DNA of 64,000 nt from Wuchereria bancrofti (GCA_005281725.1 SSBO01000012.1:20848779-20912778); one strand, 5' to 3'. Counted from the first letter of the stretch, positions 11,301 to 25,098 are shown. Numbers and translations: made by a program. The notes: generated from the letters alone by a model not told the origin.

Positions 11301-14300
11301 CTCATACCTTCAGTAAAGAAGACATGTGCACATCGATATTGATTTCGACCGTAGATAAAATCTGCGATCAATTTCTCAACAGAATCTTTTGTTGGAGCAA
11401 TCAAATAAATGGCATCAAGACTCTAAAATTAAGTGAAATCAAATAAATGGCATCAAAAAAGAAAAAAAATTAACATAATTTCCTTAAAATCACATATACA
11501 ACATGTCTTCATTTCTACTCGATAGTGTTGTTTATGTGTACTTCAAGACAACATAAAGCCAGCACCGATAGTGAAAGCAATGAATCATTTTTCTTAGTTA
11601 AGAAAATCAATTAAATAAGAAAAATGATTTAGACTAAATGGTAGAACTTACAGGTAATGGTTCTCGACGCTTGTTGATATCTTCAACAATTGTAATACCT
11701 TCATCCATGATGTTGTGCATCTTGCAACATGCACTAAGCATGCGCATAGCTAATCGATCCACCACCAGTACATTCCATCCACCACCCTTATCGCTTCGTC
11801 GCAACGGTCGAATCACTTCATTAAGCAGTTCTATAAAATGAATCGATACTATGTAATAAAAAATGAAAAATATTAATTAACAGCATAAAAATCCTGAATC
11901 ATTAATACATCTGTTTGCTGAGTGTAGAAACTGTTGCGTTAGTCTCACTTAAAAACTCGAAATTAACAGACTACGAAGTCGCTAGAAATTATTCAGTATC
12001 TGTTCATAATTATATTGGACTGCATACAAATAGTGATAAAAAAGCAGTAAAGATACAGAAAGCTGGAAAATATGCACATTTCCTCCTCAACCCCAGGACA
12101 GTGAAACAGATGATAATTAAAGATGCTTGTTTATAACATTTTCATTCATTTCTACATTTTCCAAACTGTTGGGAGTGGTGGTGCATTAGCATTTATTCAT
12201 GAAACTACTTGAGCATAAGCAAAGAGAGCTTCAACGAATATCAGATGAAATTCAAAGGCTTTCACAAGGAAATCCACAGCAACAACGGAAATGCGCACGC
12301 TTGAAGGTCACCTAACACTCAAGCTTCCAGGATTTTTGACTGAAAATTCTTTCCTCTCAAGTTTCACTTCAAGTTAAAAAATTATGTGAACTAGCTAGTT
12401 AGGCATGACAGTAATACACGACCGAAATATCCGAAAGAGTGTTGACGCAATTTCTCGCAAAATTAAATTCTTCGTGAAATTCTTCGTAACAAAATTCTTG
12501 ATAATACTAAGGATTATACGATCTTAAAGAACATAACAGATAGTTTGAAGTGAAATGTGAAGCAGTCGTATTATATAATATGTTTCTGTAAAGATATTTT
12601 TAATTTCAGATGATCATTACTTTCAGGAAGATCATGAAAAACTAATACAAGAGATACAGAAGTTGCAAGAAAATAAGAAAAAAGATGAAAAAAGGTAAAT
12701 AACAAAAAAATGGTTGAAAGTTACACTTTCAAGCAGATGAAATCAAGGATTCGTAAATCTTCAGAAAGATCCAGATAAATTATCCATAGCAGATTTTTAC
12801 CAAGAATTGACTTGCATGAAGTCAGGAGCTGAGAACCTTTATACTCATTAAAATTTTAGACTCGATGAACTAAGAAAGCAAATAGAGGCAAATGAGGGAA
12901 ACAGCGGAAGTAAAAAAAGGATACGCAAAAAGTTAGAAGTAAATTAATTAACAAATTTTAGATCTTTTCGCTTGTATTATTTCTGGTTTTTATCTTTCCC
13001 TTCCTATTTTCAATTTATCACATCCTAAACATTTGGTACTAGTGCTACCTAACATAAATACTACATGTTGTCCCTGTTTTCCTACCTCCTACTTTAAAAT
13101 GTACAGAAGGAAATGTATCTAGTAGTCCTTAATATTATTGAAGGCTAAGCGAACTAATTCTTTAAAAAAATAAAAAAAAAAAAGATTTTCAGAAAGAATA
13201 CGAAGAGCTGCGAAAAACGCTAGGCATTGGTGAAGAGATAAAGGAAGATGCAGAAAAAGCAAAAGATTCCAATGAGGACAGATTATCGTTCAAAGCAAAT
13301 GAAAACATATACTTGTGCGTTTCTGTCACAACGAATTCAGACGTTTGAAATTCTAAACATATTGAATACCATGAAGGGAAGTTAAATATTTAACCTGTAA
13401 AACAGAAATTACAAGTCGATTTAACATCTGCTGTAAGGAAAGTTTTAATTCCAGAGATGAGCAGCATCCAGAAGCAAAACCAATTCCAAGGGATCAATAC
13501 GGTATCTATGAACACGTCAGAAATATAAAGACGGTTGAAGAACGCATGCAGCAAAGGTACAAAAGTGAATTTTATTAAAATATTCAAAGATTGAGAAGAT
13601 TAACAAAATGTCCATTTAGCATTCAAGGACAATCTTTTGAATTGTTAATCTTATTTAACAAAAAATTTCGGGAAGAAAGTCGAATCAGAGGCGGAAGATG
13701 CATTTAATACTGGAATAGCCAACTTGTGTGAATTAGAAGCAGATATCCATAATATGATGAAACGAATAGCCAGTCCAGTTATCCAGAAATTTGAAGAAGA
13801 ATTAAAATTGATTCGGAACAAAAGTAGCAAAGACACAAAAATACTGAAAATAGAAGTTCGTTTCTTTCTATCCTATTTTCCCTTTTTAGCTCACAGTTTT
13901 CTGGAAAACTTCCATTGTTATTAATGGGTAAATCAATTAAATTTTAGGAAAGTTGACAGCAAGAGTATTTGGAATCACTTTACCGTAAGCCAAAAACTTG
14001 CAATGAAGCTCGAAATAACAGACACTTTGATTTAAGTGCAATTAAAGCTTTGAAAATTTTTCTGATGCGTACTTGAAAGTTTTGCATTCTACTCATTGTT
14101 TTTGCATTCTACCCATTGGACATTACCTAATAGCGATGGCTATGGCTTATCATCAACTAATTTTATGATACACATAATTTTAGATAGCAAAATTGGAAAG
14201 GCGAATAAACAAAATTTACGAGACACGCGAAATATGTGCAACAACAATAGCTGAAATGAATTTAACCACCAAAAGAATGCTTTTCGATTTAATGGGCTTT

Positions 14301-14743
14301 GTGGTGAATATTTTACGAAACGCACTATACATTGGCGCATGGGTACGTGATTCACTAGTTTATTACACAGGAAAATGAAAAAAGAATTAAGATGACCACA
14401 AAGAATGATCATCATTGTTTGCTATTAAACTGTGTGCTAATAAATGTTAAGTAATGAACTGAGTTAAACAGCATTATTTAATGATCTACAAACGAGAATG
14501 GTTCTCCTATGTTTGTATTTAAGAATCAAGCAACACAGCATCTAAATTATTGATTTAGAGCTCTAGTATAAACATGCCTCAAATTTTAATTATGGCCATA
14601 AAAACAGTCATTCTCAGAAGAGTGTGTTACGTTATTAGCTGAAAGTACTGCTGTAGTGAATAATCACAAATAAAACGAAAGTACAACATATATCGCAGAG
14701 GATTAGAAGACTTACTCTGGCCAACGATTGCTTTCAGCGACAT
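8337..14743 (-). CDS. unc-18: UNC-18 / Munc18-1, Sec1-family syntaxin-binding protein
   Basis: The neuronal Sec1/Munc18 protein that binds syntaxin-1 and drives SNARE assembly in synaptic vesicle exocytosis. Thirteen exons on the minus strand all join in frame: 14716-14743, 11652-11830, 11308-11422, 10979-11072, 10522-10661, 10133-10357, 9852-10030, 9597-9730, 9387-9525, 9118-9217, 8820-9007, 8492-8649 and 8337-8400. The total is 580 aa (C. elegans UNC-18 is about 590). The first exon is only 28 nt (MSLKAIVGQ). Hallmarks include [67 protein letters not shown] and HLAEECM, and [12 protein letters not shown] before the C-terminus. Intron 1 (11831-14715) contains another gene on the plus strand. 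The start faces WDR6 across 1.2 kb. Confidence is high. Confidence 0.97.
12199..14378 (+). CDS. Coiled-coil protein of unknown function, nested in unc-18 intron 1
   Basis: I do not recognise this protein. A consistent model has seven exons: 12199-12306, 12627-12694, 12860-12938, 13193-13314, 13455-13564, 13689-13855 and 14184-14378, giving 282 aa. The fifth/sixth join is uncertain because the 13689 acceptor lacks a pyrimidine tract. The N-terminus ([19 protein letters not shown], then [19 protein letters not shown]) is a charged coiled coil, followed by a basic GSKKRIRKK patch, a conserved-looking [20 protein letters not shown], a second helical region ([19 protein letters not shown]) and a mildly hydrophobic C-terminus ending YYTGK. 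All exons fall inside the first intron of unc-18 on the opposite strand. Phase closure of five joins argues for a real gene. The start codon was chosen as the first ATG in frame, and upstream exons cannot be excluded. Confidence 0.6.
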
Positions 14744-15919
14744 TGCCACTGTTTGTTGTGATCCTGCAGCAATATTTATCGTACTTTGGAGTATTAAAAA
14801 TAGAGATTGGAATCCACAGAAAGAACTGTTAATTTGAAAATGTCACTTCTGAGTTATACAGCAAGTCTAACTAAGTGTTGTTAATTTCCAGTTATCTTAG
14901 CCAAACTTCACATATTTCCAGTGGATTTCAAAACCATTTTAATTTCAGTACAGTACAGTTGTGTTAGGATCATTCCCTATATCATCCATATCGGTATATT
15001 GCCCGCACAGGAAAAGTCAAAGTTTTTGATTTCTTTCTCATGGAATTGATTCTTGGCACATACCCAGTTGAAAATTTCTCTTCTTTACAAATTTCACTTT
15101 CGATCTTTGACATCAATTCGCAATATATACTACGAAAACACATATATACAAACAAACACACACAATAGGTAATTTTAGACAAACCCATCAGAATAAAATT
15201 AAAGGTACGGTGGAGTGTAAGCTAATAACATAATAAGATGAAATCATTGTTGACAACACTTTCTCTTATAGGAGACATCCCAGTTTCGAGCTATAAACCC
15301 ACGCCCAGCTCCACTCTCGACAAGAAAGACTCTCAATACGTTCAGTGGACGTAAACTCCATTTAATATGGCCCGTAAACGGAGGCGATGAAAAAAATGTT
15401 CCTTGTGATTATAAGTTACGTTTTAAAAGATATTTTAAAATGAATTGATCTGCGTCTAGTAAGTTTTCCGCTGCAGGAAGAAGTGGAAAGTCCCATGCAG
15501 TAGTTAAATAAAGTAACTTATATTGTTTACTATTACTGTTATTGTTATCATTTACTTAGAGAAAGAAGTTCAGAATCCTGTTATGTCTTATTTCACGTCA
15601 TCGTTCAACTTGTAAACATATTTGGTACTTTTGCCGACTTCCAATAAAATTTCTGATCGGATTTTATAAACCTTTTTCTAACACGGCTAATTTAGGTATG
15701 CATATGTGTATACGTTTAAGCCTCTATCTATGTTTCATAAAATTTTACTTCCATATAATAAACGACTTTGCTATAAAACTTGATTTTCTTGTAATCCCTA
15801 TTATTTTATAGAAAATTAGATGGTCGCAAGCGTTACTTTCACTGTTAGACATATCAATTTATTATGGAAATGTGTATTAATTATCTTTACATTTGTCTTT
15901 TCTTTTTCATAGGAAGTTA
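14744..15919. promoter_or_regulatory. Divergent promoter region between unc-18 and the WDR6 gene
   Basis: This 1.18-kb interval separates two divergently transcribed starts. It contains no convincing exon. Both promoters and 5' UTRs, or spliced-leader acceptors, should lie here, and a CATAG acceptor at 15909-15913 lies 6 bp before the WDR6 ATG. No individual motif can be assigned. Confidence 0.4.
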
Positions 15920-18900
15920 ATGAAATCGTTATGTGCTCCGGTATTAACTATAAAAAGAGGTGATGAAGATGTTGATTGCCCTGTTCTTCTAGCCAGTAAG
16001 TTTTTATTTTCCTTTGAAGAATTTCTAGACATTAAAATGATTTACTAGGTTATCTTTATTCATATATTTAAGCGATTTTTTATTTCAGCTCCTAAATTTG
16101 TTTCCTTATTAAATTCTCTCACATGCTAATATTTTCCTACATACTATTTTAGGTAATGGTTGCATGATCGATTCTTATAAGAAGGATCACAATGGACTGT
16201 TAGTTTCACAACATCAAACGTGTGTTTTTGAAGAAAGAAAATGTAATATATATGGGCTGACCTATCTCGACAAACAAGGTATGCGTGCGCCGTTTTACTC
16301 GTTTTTTAAACTACCATTAAGAATTACTGGTAGTGAGTTATCATTTATCAATTAATTAGTGTGTATTAAAAATATAGTTACTGCTATAGAGGGATGCATT
16401 ATATTGCAAATAGTATTGATTATGGCAGTTTAGTTATAATAAAATGTTACCAGTGCGTTAAGTAATTTTTTGAAGTTATTTTCCAAAATGATAGTTAAAC
16501 ATGGAGAAAGTTAAATTTAAAAAGAAAGGTTTGTAATATCCAATTTGGTTCTCTTATGAGTAATTAATATCTAACATATAATTTCCCATTATAGTATTGG
16601 CATTATTGATATTGCAAACCATCCTTTTAAGATTTAACTTTCGCCATTTTTAGCTATCAAATAACTTCAAAAAATTATTTAACGCACCGGTAACATTTTA
16701 CTATAATTAAACTGCCGTTTTTTTCATTATAAGATAGGCACTTTTTTCAAAATTAGTAATACGTTTTTTTTTTTAAATCAGTAATAAGTCATACGTTCCT
16801 TTATTTAAAGAGATTTAGAATGCTTTAATATCGGCATGGTCGCAGTATTTCTAATTGTAAAATTTTCAAGTTTATATCATCCCGAAAGAGATGAGTTCTC
16901 TCTGATTTAATTGTCCACTAAATCATAGTATTGTGATTTTTTTCCAGTTAGATTAGAAGCATGTGTAAGATTTACTTTAGAGACCAGAGCAGCATTTGAT
17001 TTTTTTAGAGACATTTGAGTTACTTTTGAAAATTTTGCAATTTTGAGAACTATTTTTAGGTGTTATTTTTAGATGTTTTATTTGCCTATGGCGAAAAATT
17101 GGTAGCAGTGATACATCAGTTTTCCAGTACTCCGCAGAAACAAGTATTTACTTTTAAAGACTGGATCCAAGCCTTGCGTGTTTTTAATAAGCAAGAGGAG
17201 CCAGGACACTCCGTGGAGGTTAGACTGTATTGTGTGATTCAAATTTCATTTTAATTAGTTCTTGAAACGCATTTATTAGGCATAATTTTTCAAATGATCT
17301 GTTAGTATTATATTGTTAGTATCTTTTAGAGATTTCCTAATGTACTTTTTTCAAAATTTACGACTAGTTTGAAGTGGCATTTTTTCAGTGATAGATTTCA
17401 GTTATTTCAGACAGCTAAATAACTCATTCCATTTTTGCTTTTTTGATAGCTAGTAACACTGTCCATCAATAATGCAGTGCAACTTTTCCGGCTGGATGCT
17501 TCTGGTGGATGTTCAAATCTTGACATTGAAGAAGTGACAACTGTGAAGTCAGATTACCGAGTTTCCATGTAAATTTTTGAAAAAATTGTAGATTTCAGAC
17601 CTCTTCAAGTTTTTATTGTTTAGCTTTAAGACAGTTTTCAAGATGAAAGTTTTCGAGATAAAAATGGGTTCAATGCAGCAAGTATTGATGTTAATTGAAT
17701 AGGTTAAGTCTAAAAGTCACACATTGACTTATTTATGTCACAATTTGCCATGTGTTATTAATAATTTGGTTTTTATAGGAATGTTTAATCACTTTATTTA
17801 TGAGAAACTCTGAATTATAAGTTAACATGTAATGATTTTCAAAAATTCCAATTCTAAGTTTTGCAGAACGCATTCAGTTTTGGATGGCGATAGTTGGAAT
17901 AGCCTTCGCACAATAGTTGGTACCGTTATGGGTGATATAATCATTTCGTACCCCTCCAAATCTTCTTCTCCTCTTCACGTTCTAAAGCATCACATGGTTC
18001 GGAATTTGCAAAGTTTTCTGCATTAGGTGAAAAGAACTAAACAAAAATACCTTTGAATATCGATGATTGACAAATTGGAATATCAGTCAGAAAAAACTAA
18101 TGAAGCGGATTTAGTACAAAATTCTTTGACTTTGATAGTTTAAATGGCTTATTCTGTCCCAAAAAGTTTTTACTGTGCTTTTCTGCCAGTCACATTGCCG
18201 ACCAGTAATATAGTACAGTTTTTCGCAGTAGGTGCTTTTCGTAAGAGTTATTTATGGATGTGAAGAAGTAAATCTGCTAATGATCGATACAAATTAACTA
18301 TTGCAGGGTATGATTTTCGGCTTACTCATAAAATGTAACCTTCTGTTTTCGGTGTCGGATGACAGGAGCTTGCATATGTGGTCCCTGGATGATGCTCGCC
18401 ATTTAGACGAATGTTATGGGCATTCAACAAGGCCATTTTCTATTTGTGATGGACCGCAAAATGTGGTATTCACTGGAAGTCAAGTGTGTCATTTTTTTAG
18501 TTTGCAGTTTTGTTGTTTCTACTTTTATTACTGCTTTTGCTGCATTTTGAAAAACTAAGGTATTGATTTTTGACGAAAATGTGCTTTTTTCAACTCTGTC
18601 GCATATCAGATTCAGTTGAATTATTTCATGATTGCAAAATGCTAATACTGTTTCATTTTTCTGTGGAAAATATTTTAATCTTCAGGATGATTTAGCTATT
18701 TTTGATGCTTTTAGATGCTCCTATAAGTGTTTTGGTTTAGGACGGAAGTATATGTATGTGGTTATTTGGCGAATCATTTGTTTCGCTTTTAAAGTTGATA
18801 CACACAGGTTGTGGTGTTATCCGTTCTCTTCTGTTTGTATCTCAAGAACTGGTAAATTCTTTTGGTCCCATTATTTTGTGAAGATTTGTCTAAATTAATT

Positions 18901-21900
18901 GCAGTTCCAATTTCTTATTCTTCAGATGGCTTGAAATTTGTTTTAAAAGACATACAGAAATTATTGTTTGTGCAAGGATTCATTGTTATTTGTAGTTTTC
19001 TGTTTCTTTATCATAATTCACGATTAATTTTCAGTTTTTTGGCACAGATTATGGGTTCTTTGGATCTGTAACATTTCCAGAAAATATAGAAAATATGCAA
19101 ACCGTTAACCTCATTTATCCAAATCTGACAGTGCAATCATTCGTTACAGTTTCACAGCAGTGCTATTATATTTTGGATTTACAAGGGTTAGTTGTCACAA
19201 CTTTTTATAAATAATTTTCATAAATAAATAGCAATAATAGGAGAAATATTACATAAAGAGAGTAAATCTAAATGGAAAGTGTTAATATGTAAAGATGTGA
19301 AAAAAAGTGGGAAAAGGTGGCAACCATACATATATAACGATTTATTAAATCTTTTTCAAGCTTTTTGATTATACTTCAGTAGAAAGTCTGTAGTTTTTCT
19401 GTTTTAAAACGAGTTGATTTGTTGATGGAATTAGTTTGGTAATCCATAATGCTGCTAGAAATATGTTCATATCATACAACAGCCATACAATTTCGTGATT
19501 TCAGAACACTATATGAAGCAAATGCAGTTTCCTTAAGTAAAATAATGCAGTGCAGTTCCGCTAGATCCAACTCACTGAAATTATCACCATGCCGAAAATA
19601 CGTGGCTTTTTCAGAAGAGAAAAAAATGCATGTAATAAGAAGTAAGTAGCTTTCAGGATAACTTTTATCTAAATACTTCATGCGGTTACTGAGATCTTTA
19701 ATTCCACATGTTCACTAATAAATAGCATGTAAAAAGTAGGCTTTTCCTTTTCATGAAATTCGTTGTATTTTATCTAAGTTCGTTTCTTTGTTTTTCTAGT
19801 TGAGGACCACAAATACTCTTTTTTTTGTGCTGTTGATCAAATATTGGATTTGTTTTGGGTTGACAATCGTTTATTTCTTGCATTAATCAACTTTAAAAAT
19901 GTGAGTTGTTTGATTTTTGTTAAGAGCTTATGGTTTTATATTTTCTATTCCTCTTTTGTTTTTCAAAATTTGAATTTTTTTCAAAAATCCCCCGAATAGA
20001 AATGTTCGAAACTGTTATGATTGCAAAAGCTGCACACTTCCCAGCGGGGATATTAGGTTGAAGTAGTTTCTTCTAAAAAGTAATTTATGCTTATTGATGT
20101 CAAAAATCGTACGAAAAGCATTTTTAACCAAGTTGCAGTTATTACTTCACTTATCGGAGGATATGTCAGAGTGGGTAAACCACACTTTGCAAATAGACCT
20201 GCAAGAAATTGTTTCTTGCGTTACGATTCATGCCGAAGATCTTTTTCTTGGTACAAACAAAGGTTCGATTGTTGTTGTGCGTGATCTTAAGGTAAGCATA
20301 ACAAAACATAATTAATTTGCTTTTTATCATTTCTAATTTTACATTGAATATCCAAATGAATAATGGTGAGATCTGCGTTTACATCTGTCTTATGTTTTTG
20401 GATGTTATGTTTTCTCTTAACAACAAGAAGTTAATTGTGGTGTTCCATCGCTGCAATTCTTTTTGCGAAAATGCAGTTCCATGATTTGTAATTTCAGCAC
20501 TGTTTAGTGAGTTAAAGTGTAAATTCATCGAGCTGATACGTTTTTCTCTCTTTTTTTTCAATCTAAATTATATAATATTGTCTACTATTTTAGATGAAAC
20601 AAATTGTAAAACGAGCCCATGGTAAAAATGGTGTTACAGATGTGAAATTTTATAGGAATAAATTATTATCTATTGGACGTGATGGGAAATTGTGCATCTG
20701 GAAGAGAGATTGTGGTTCGAGTTATTCAACATTAATTAACTAGAATTATGTTCCGTTATGACTCATCATTGAAATAAAAGTTAAGCTTTCAGTCAAATGT
20801 CGTTTTTAGAGAATCCTCTGCAGCTGTTGTCTTGGTCTAAACCTTCCACTGCAATTGAAATGGAATGGCCGTGTAGATTTTTGGAAGCAACAAACCAGTT
20901 ATATGTGGCAGGGTTTCGTGGAGTGAGTATAGTTTTTTTTTTTCTTTGAAATATAATTAATGAATGCAAAACTGCTTTCTACGAAATCGTATTTTTCATG
21001 ATTGCATTCAATTTATAGGGTAACTTTATTCTGGTGAATTATGAGAGCGGACATTGCGTTTGTGATGTATGGTGTGGTGGAAGACGTCGCTCCTGGTGCT
21101 TGTCAGTCTTGGAAGAAAATGGAAATTGTGAAGCATCGAAATCATTGTGTTTTGAATTTGTTATTAAAAAAATGATTTCAAGAATCACACTTTATATGAG
21201 TGATTTACGAGTAATTAAGGTAAGTTGTCGTGTTGGCTAAAAATACACGATTTCTCATTATGTTAAACTGAGGATTATTTCCCTTCATCTGTGTAAGTTC
21301 TCTCGAGGGGATATTGGAATTTTAGTGAATTTTTCCTTGAAATGTTGCGGTTCCGAAAAGAACAGTAGGTTAGTTCGATCTTTTCCTTTGACTGAATATA
21401 AAAATCTTGCTAGGGGATTTTGGAATCACGATCAAACATGAACCAATCTTTAAGATAATTTCAAATTGATATTTTAAGCGAAAAATATTTTTGCTTCATA
21501 TATCTTCTGCACCGTATACATTCTCCATAAACATGTAATAAAAAACCCACACAGAAATTAATTTTTAACCATTACCTGGACATACATGTATATATAGCTC
21601 AAGATCTTAATGCATTTTCGTTTTCAGCCTAATTTACATTTGTCCAGCATCACATCTATAGCAGTCACAAAAATTGATCAAAAAGAATTTTATGTTACTG
21701 GCGGTATTGACGCTATGCTTGTCTTATCCAGATTTACTAATTCAGGTTTGACAGGTTCTGTAACGATATGATTATGTAAAATAGTCGCAATGTTTCTTAG
21801 AAAAGTGCTTTCCTAAAATATGAAAATGTGGTTTTCTACAGTTATCAGTTTCAGAAAATGGTTATGACAAGCTTTTAGGATCTGTTGAAGTAATGCAGCG

Positions 21901-24411
21901 ATTGCAAGCTCATTCGTCTTCAGTCTACTGTGTTTGTGCGATGAGTCCATACCTCATATCCGTTGGAGGAAAATCTGAAATTTTCATTTGGCGTCTAGAT
22001 GCAGGTATATTTCAGTATATCATTCATATGTTTAATTTTTTATTAAATGGATGTAGTGTTTTCCAGGAAATCTACAGCATTTATTTAACATTCGCATGAA
22101 AGGGGATTGCAGATTATTAAGTGTTCAATTTGTATCAGTCAGTCCTTACATTCGATTCCTGGTTTCATGTTCGGATGGAAAATTAATGTAAGTAAAATTG
22201 TAAGTTGCAGCAATCAGTTTGAGTTGACTGCTGCAGCCACTTAGAATTATTTTGTGCAACGTAGAGAAAATTTGCAGATTTTTTCTCTTTAAGGATTTAC
22301 GAATTAAGCAGTGCTTTGGATTCAAAAAAACAAACAGTTTTATTTGAATCGTTTGGAGGTGATGGAATTATGGTTAAAGTTTCTTGCGCTTCGTTAAATG
22401 ATATCGTTGTATGCGGTGCTGTTTCATCTACAGGAATATTACACATCTGGAGTTTGTCGGAATTAGTTGATGTGAAAGATCATAGAAGGATTGAAGTGGA
22501 GAAGTGTGGACTCAGTGCGTTGAGCATGTACAGCGAAGATGGTATTTTTTTTCTCAGATTTGAATTTTGAGTTTTAGAAGTATTGAGTTGCTGGAAGTGA
22601 AGAAACCAAGAACACTCATCATTTTTGCGTTCTCAATTATTTAAATATCAACAGTTTACTTTTTTTATATTTTAGAGCTCTTATACGTTGGTGTAGGCTC
22701 TGAATCAGGCACTGTCAGTGTATTTCAGTTCGAAAAAAATTGGAAATATGTGAGAAGTGTTAACTGTTGGCATAGTGCTACATGTACAGGTGGGCATTTA
22801 TTTTTTTTCTTACTAGTGAAGCATGAATAAATTATTTGTTGGTTAAGCGGTTGGTTTCACATTAATTTGTTGGGTTTTAAAAGCAAAACGTATTTTGTCT
22901 ATATTTTTCATTATTTCTATTTTTCAAGTTTTTTTTTCTGCTTGGTTAGGATTTTCTGTTCAGTTGATGTTAATTTAATAGATGTTATAGATTTGCATCT
23001 TCATCGAACCGCGCAATCATTTTTGGTATTTTCAATAGCATTAGACTGCAGATTAGCTGTATTTCTCTATTCTCCTGGTTTTGAAACGGTAAGTTACTGT
23101 CAGTTTGCTGGGACTGAACCTTTTCATCCGTAATGTGTGATCTACTCAGACAAACTAAAATTTATAGTTTTTTTTAATGAAATAAAGTAATAAGTATGGC
23201 ATAAAAATTCTGGTTTTCTATTCTTTTCAGTTGGTGTTAATTTTTTGCTTTCATTTAATTTACGAGAATGCGATAACTTAGGTCTTTCCACTCTTATAAC
23301 ACCTCGTATAAGTTGGTTTGAAATAAATGGCTGTTTTGAAACGTTGTTTCAAAACTTTAACTAAAGCACGAAAGAATGTAATTCCTTCAGCGATTTGATC
23401 ATATAACAAAAATTAGAGTTAGTCTGTTGGGAACTCTGAATTATGGACTTTGTTATCATCTTGAAATCTTTTTTCTTTCACAGATGTTTAGTGATTACAG
23501 TTTCCGGGCAATTAACGCTTTGTTCACGAGGTAGCATTTTCTTTAAAAATTTTCGTTTAAAATGATTATTTAAGGAGGTTGCAGGGTATGTCTGTTATTC
23601 CTAGATGTATTTGAAATTGACATAGGGCAGGTTATCGCCAGTAGCAGCGAAATGGTTTTAAAAAGTTCCATTCTCAAAACAGATTAATATATTTAAACAT
23701 GACAGCTTCCAGTAATTTTCAGTGTGTTCTGCTAACATTTCTACATTCTCCTGTTACCCATTTGGTCATATGATTGAATTGAATTTTCATGGTTAATTTT
23801 TCCGACATAAATGTGCAATCGCAGTTCGATTTTTTTCGAGTTCGTTTCGATAGGAATAATTTTTTGGAAGCATCAGTGTATAGTTCGGTTCGAACTTGTG
23901 CTATCCTGAAGCACTATTAGTACGATTGGAGAGTTGTATGACACTCTAAGTTTAAATTATGAAGCATAATAATATAAGAATTATTTATCTTTGTTAGTAA
24001 TTCGATAATAAATGAAAATTGAGGGATTTACGAAAGATTCTCAGTGCCACTTAAAAGGCTTGATCGAGCAGAACTGCTAAGTAGAAACAGCCATTTATTT
24101 CGTTACCAAAGTGTGATCTGAAGTTTTCTGTCTTCTTAAGGGCATGGCTTTTCAACTGTTTTGAGTACTTTTTGCGACAAAAAAATGAAACAAATTGTAT
24201 TGTCGTTGTTCCCGGTTACTACTTTTCCTTCTAAAGGTTTATTCCTTTGTTTCAGTTGAGCTTCCAGCAGTCTGTGTTATTAAATGTCGCCGACCCTTCA
24301 TCGTTAATCGTTTCGGTTGTCAGTAATCAACTAGCGAAGTGTATAATAGCTGGTACTTCAATCTGTCTTGTTTACTTGGACGAATCTCCTCCGCACTTCT
24401 GTGATAGATAA
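15920..24411 (+). CDS. WDR6: WDR6-type WD40-repeat protein
   Basis: WDR6 (yeast Rtt10/Trm734) supports 2'-O-methylation of the tRNA anticodon loop together with the FTSJ1/Trm7 methyltransferase. About 20 exons; well-supported ones include 15920-15995, 16153-16278, 17060-17218, 17450-17568, 17867-17996, 18307-18483, 19505-19641, 20594-20715, 21019-21219, 22964-23088 and the last, 24256-24411. Diagnostic segments are GMIFGLLIKCNLLFSVSDDR followed by LHMW and YGHSTRPFS, then CGVIRSLL, DLFLGTNKGSIVVVRDL, GKNGVTDVKF with SIGRDGKLCIW, CGGRRRSWCLS, AHSSSVYCV, and ILHIWSLSELV. These follow the order of human WDR6. Joins around 18690-19030 and the exon ending near 20290 are not resolved. The ATG at 15920 is the first in frame. 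The family call is strong and the exact exon set moderate. Confidence 0.85.
16424..16716. mobile_element. Hairpin MITE in a WDR6 intron
   Basis: The two halves of this 293-bp segment are imperfect reverse complements. The outer arms (GGCAGTTTAGTTATAATAAA at 16424; its complement ends at 16716) and the inner arms (around ATGGAGAAAGTTAAAT and ATTTAACTTTCGCCAT) all pair, leaving a loop near 16550-16590. This is the structure of a non-autonomous foldback or MITE element. It sits wholly inside the intron 16279-16947 and leaves the coding exons intact. Confidence 0.7.
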
Positions 24412-25019
24412 CTGAACGTTGAAATGTGAAGTGCTAAGGTAAAAAGTTGGTCAGTTCCTTGTTTGTACTTTATATGTTAGAGGGAAGCCAACATGTCTAC
24501 TATAGGTTGTTGAAAGAAAAGGTGATAAGAAAGTATAGACTCGAAGGCATTGTTCGTGGTGAATTTTTTAATTTGAACGGTTTTGTTAAGGATCAGAAAT
24601 AAAAGGAATTTAGAAGGTTTATCTTGATTGTAGAATAGGCAGTTCAATTAATGCACTATGTAACCTGGAAGCAAAATTATTGGCCTCAGTTACGCTTAGT
24701 CTATGAAATCGCAGTCAGATTGTTGAATCTTTATTATACGATTTTAAGATGAACAATACCAATGGCCGAATAGCTAAGAAAGAGTATTATCTCGTTGTTG
24801 TCTTTCCTTTGTTGGAGAAAGAGGGAACAACTCCTTTGTTAGTTTATGGTTTATGTGTTAAGAATTGGGAGTGACTTACAACAAACATTACAACAGATGT
24901 TTTGGATACACAAGGAACTGTAGATTCAATGCATATTCAAGTATGAGGATTGTTACATGATCAAATCGGAAAATTAGTGTGCGAATTTAGTTAAATGATT
25001 CATAACATTATCATTTATT
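24412..25019. other. Intergenic region downstream of WDR6
   Basis: Contains a candidate poly(A) hexamer AATAAA at 24598-24603. No gene or repeat is recognised before the retroelement that begins near 24960-25098. Confidence 0.4.
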
Positions 25020-25098
25020 TACAGTTTGAATGATTAGTTATTTTTCCATAAATTTATTTTATTTTAATTAAAGTTTCGCGATATTATAATTCGTGACA
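24960..25098 (-). repeat. BEL/Pao long terminal repeat edge
   Basis: Read on the minus strand, a terminus begins at 25098 with TGTCACGAA and continues with ATATCGCGAA. The same terminus is present at 37874 in a second Pao-like cluster. A short G-rich stretch (TTTGGGAG) lies immediately before it, where a polypurine tract primes plus-strand synthesis. The LTR's far end is not defined; 24960 is a guess. Confidence 0.45.
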
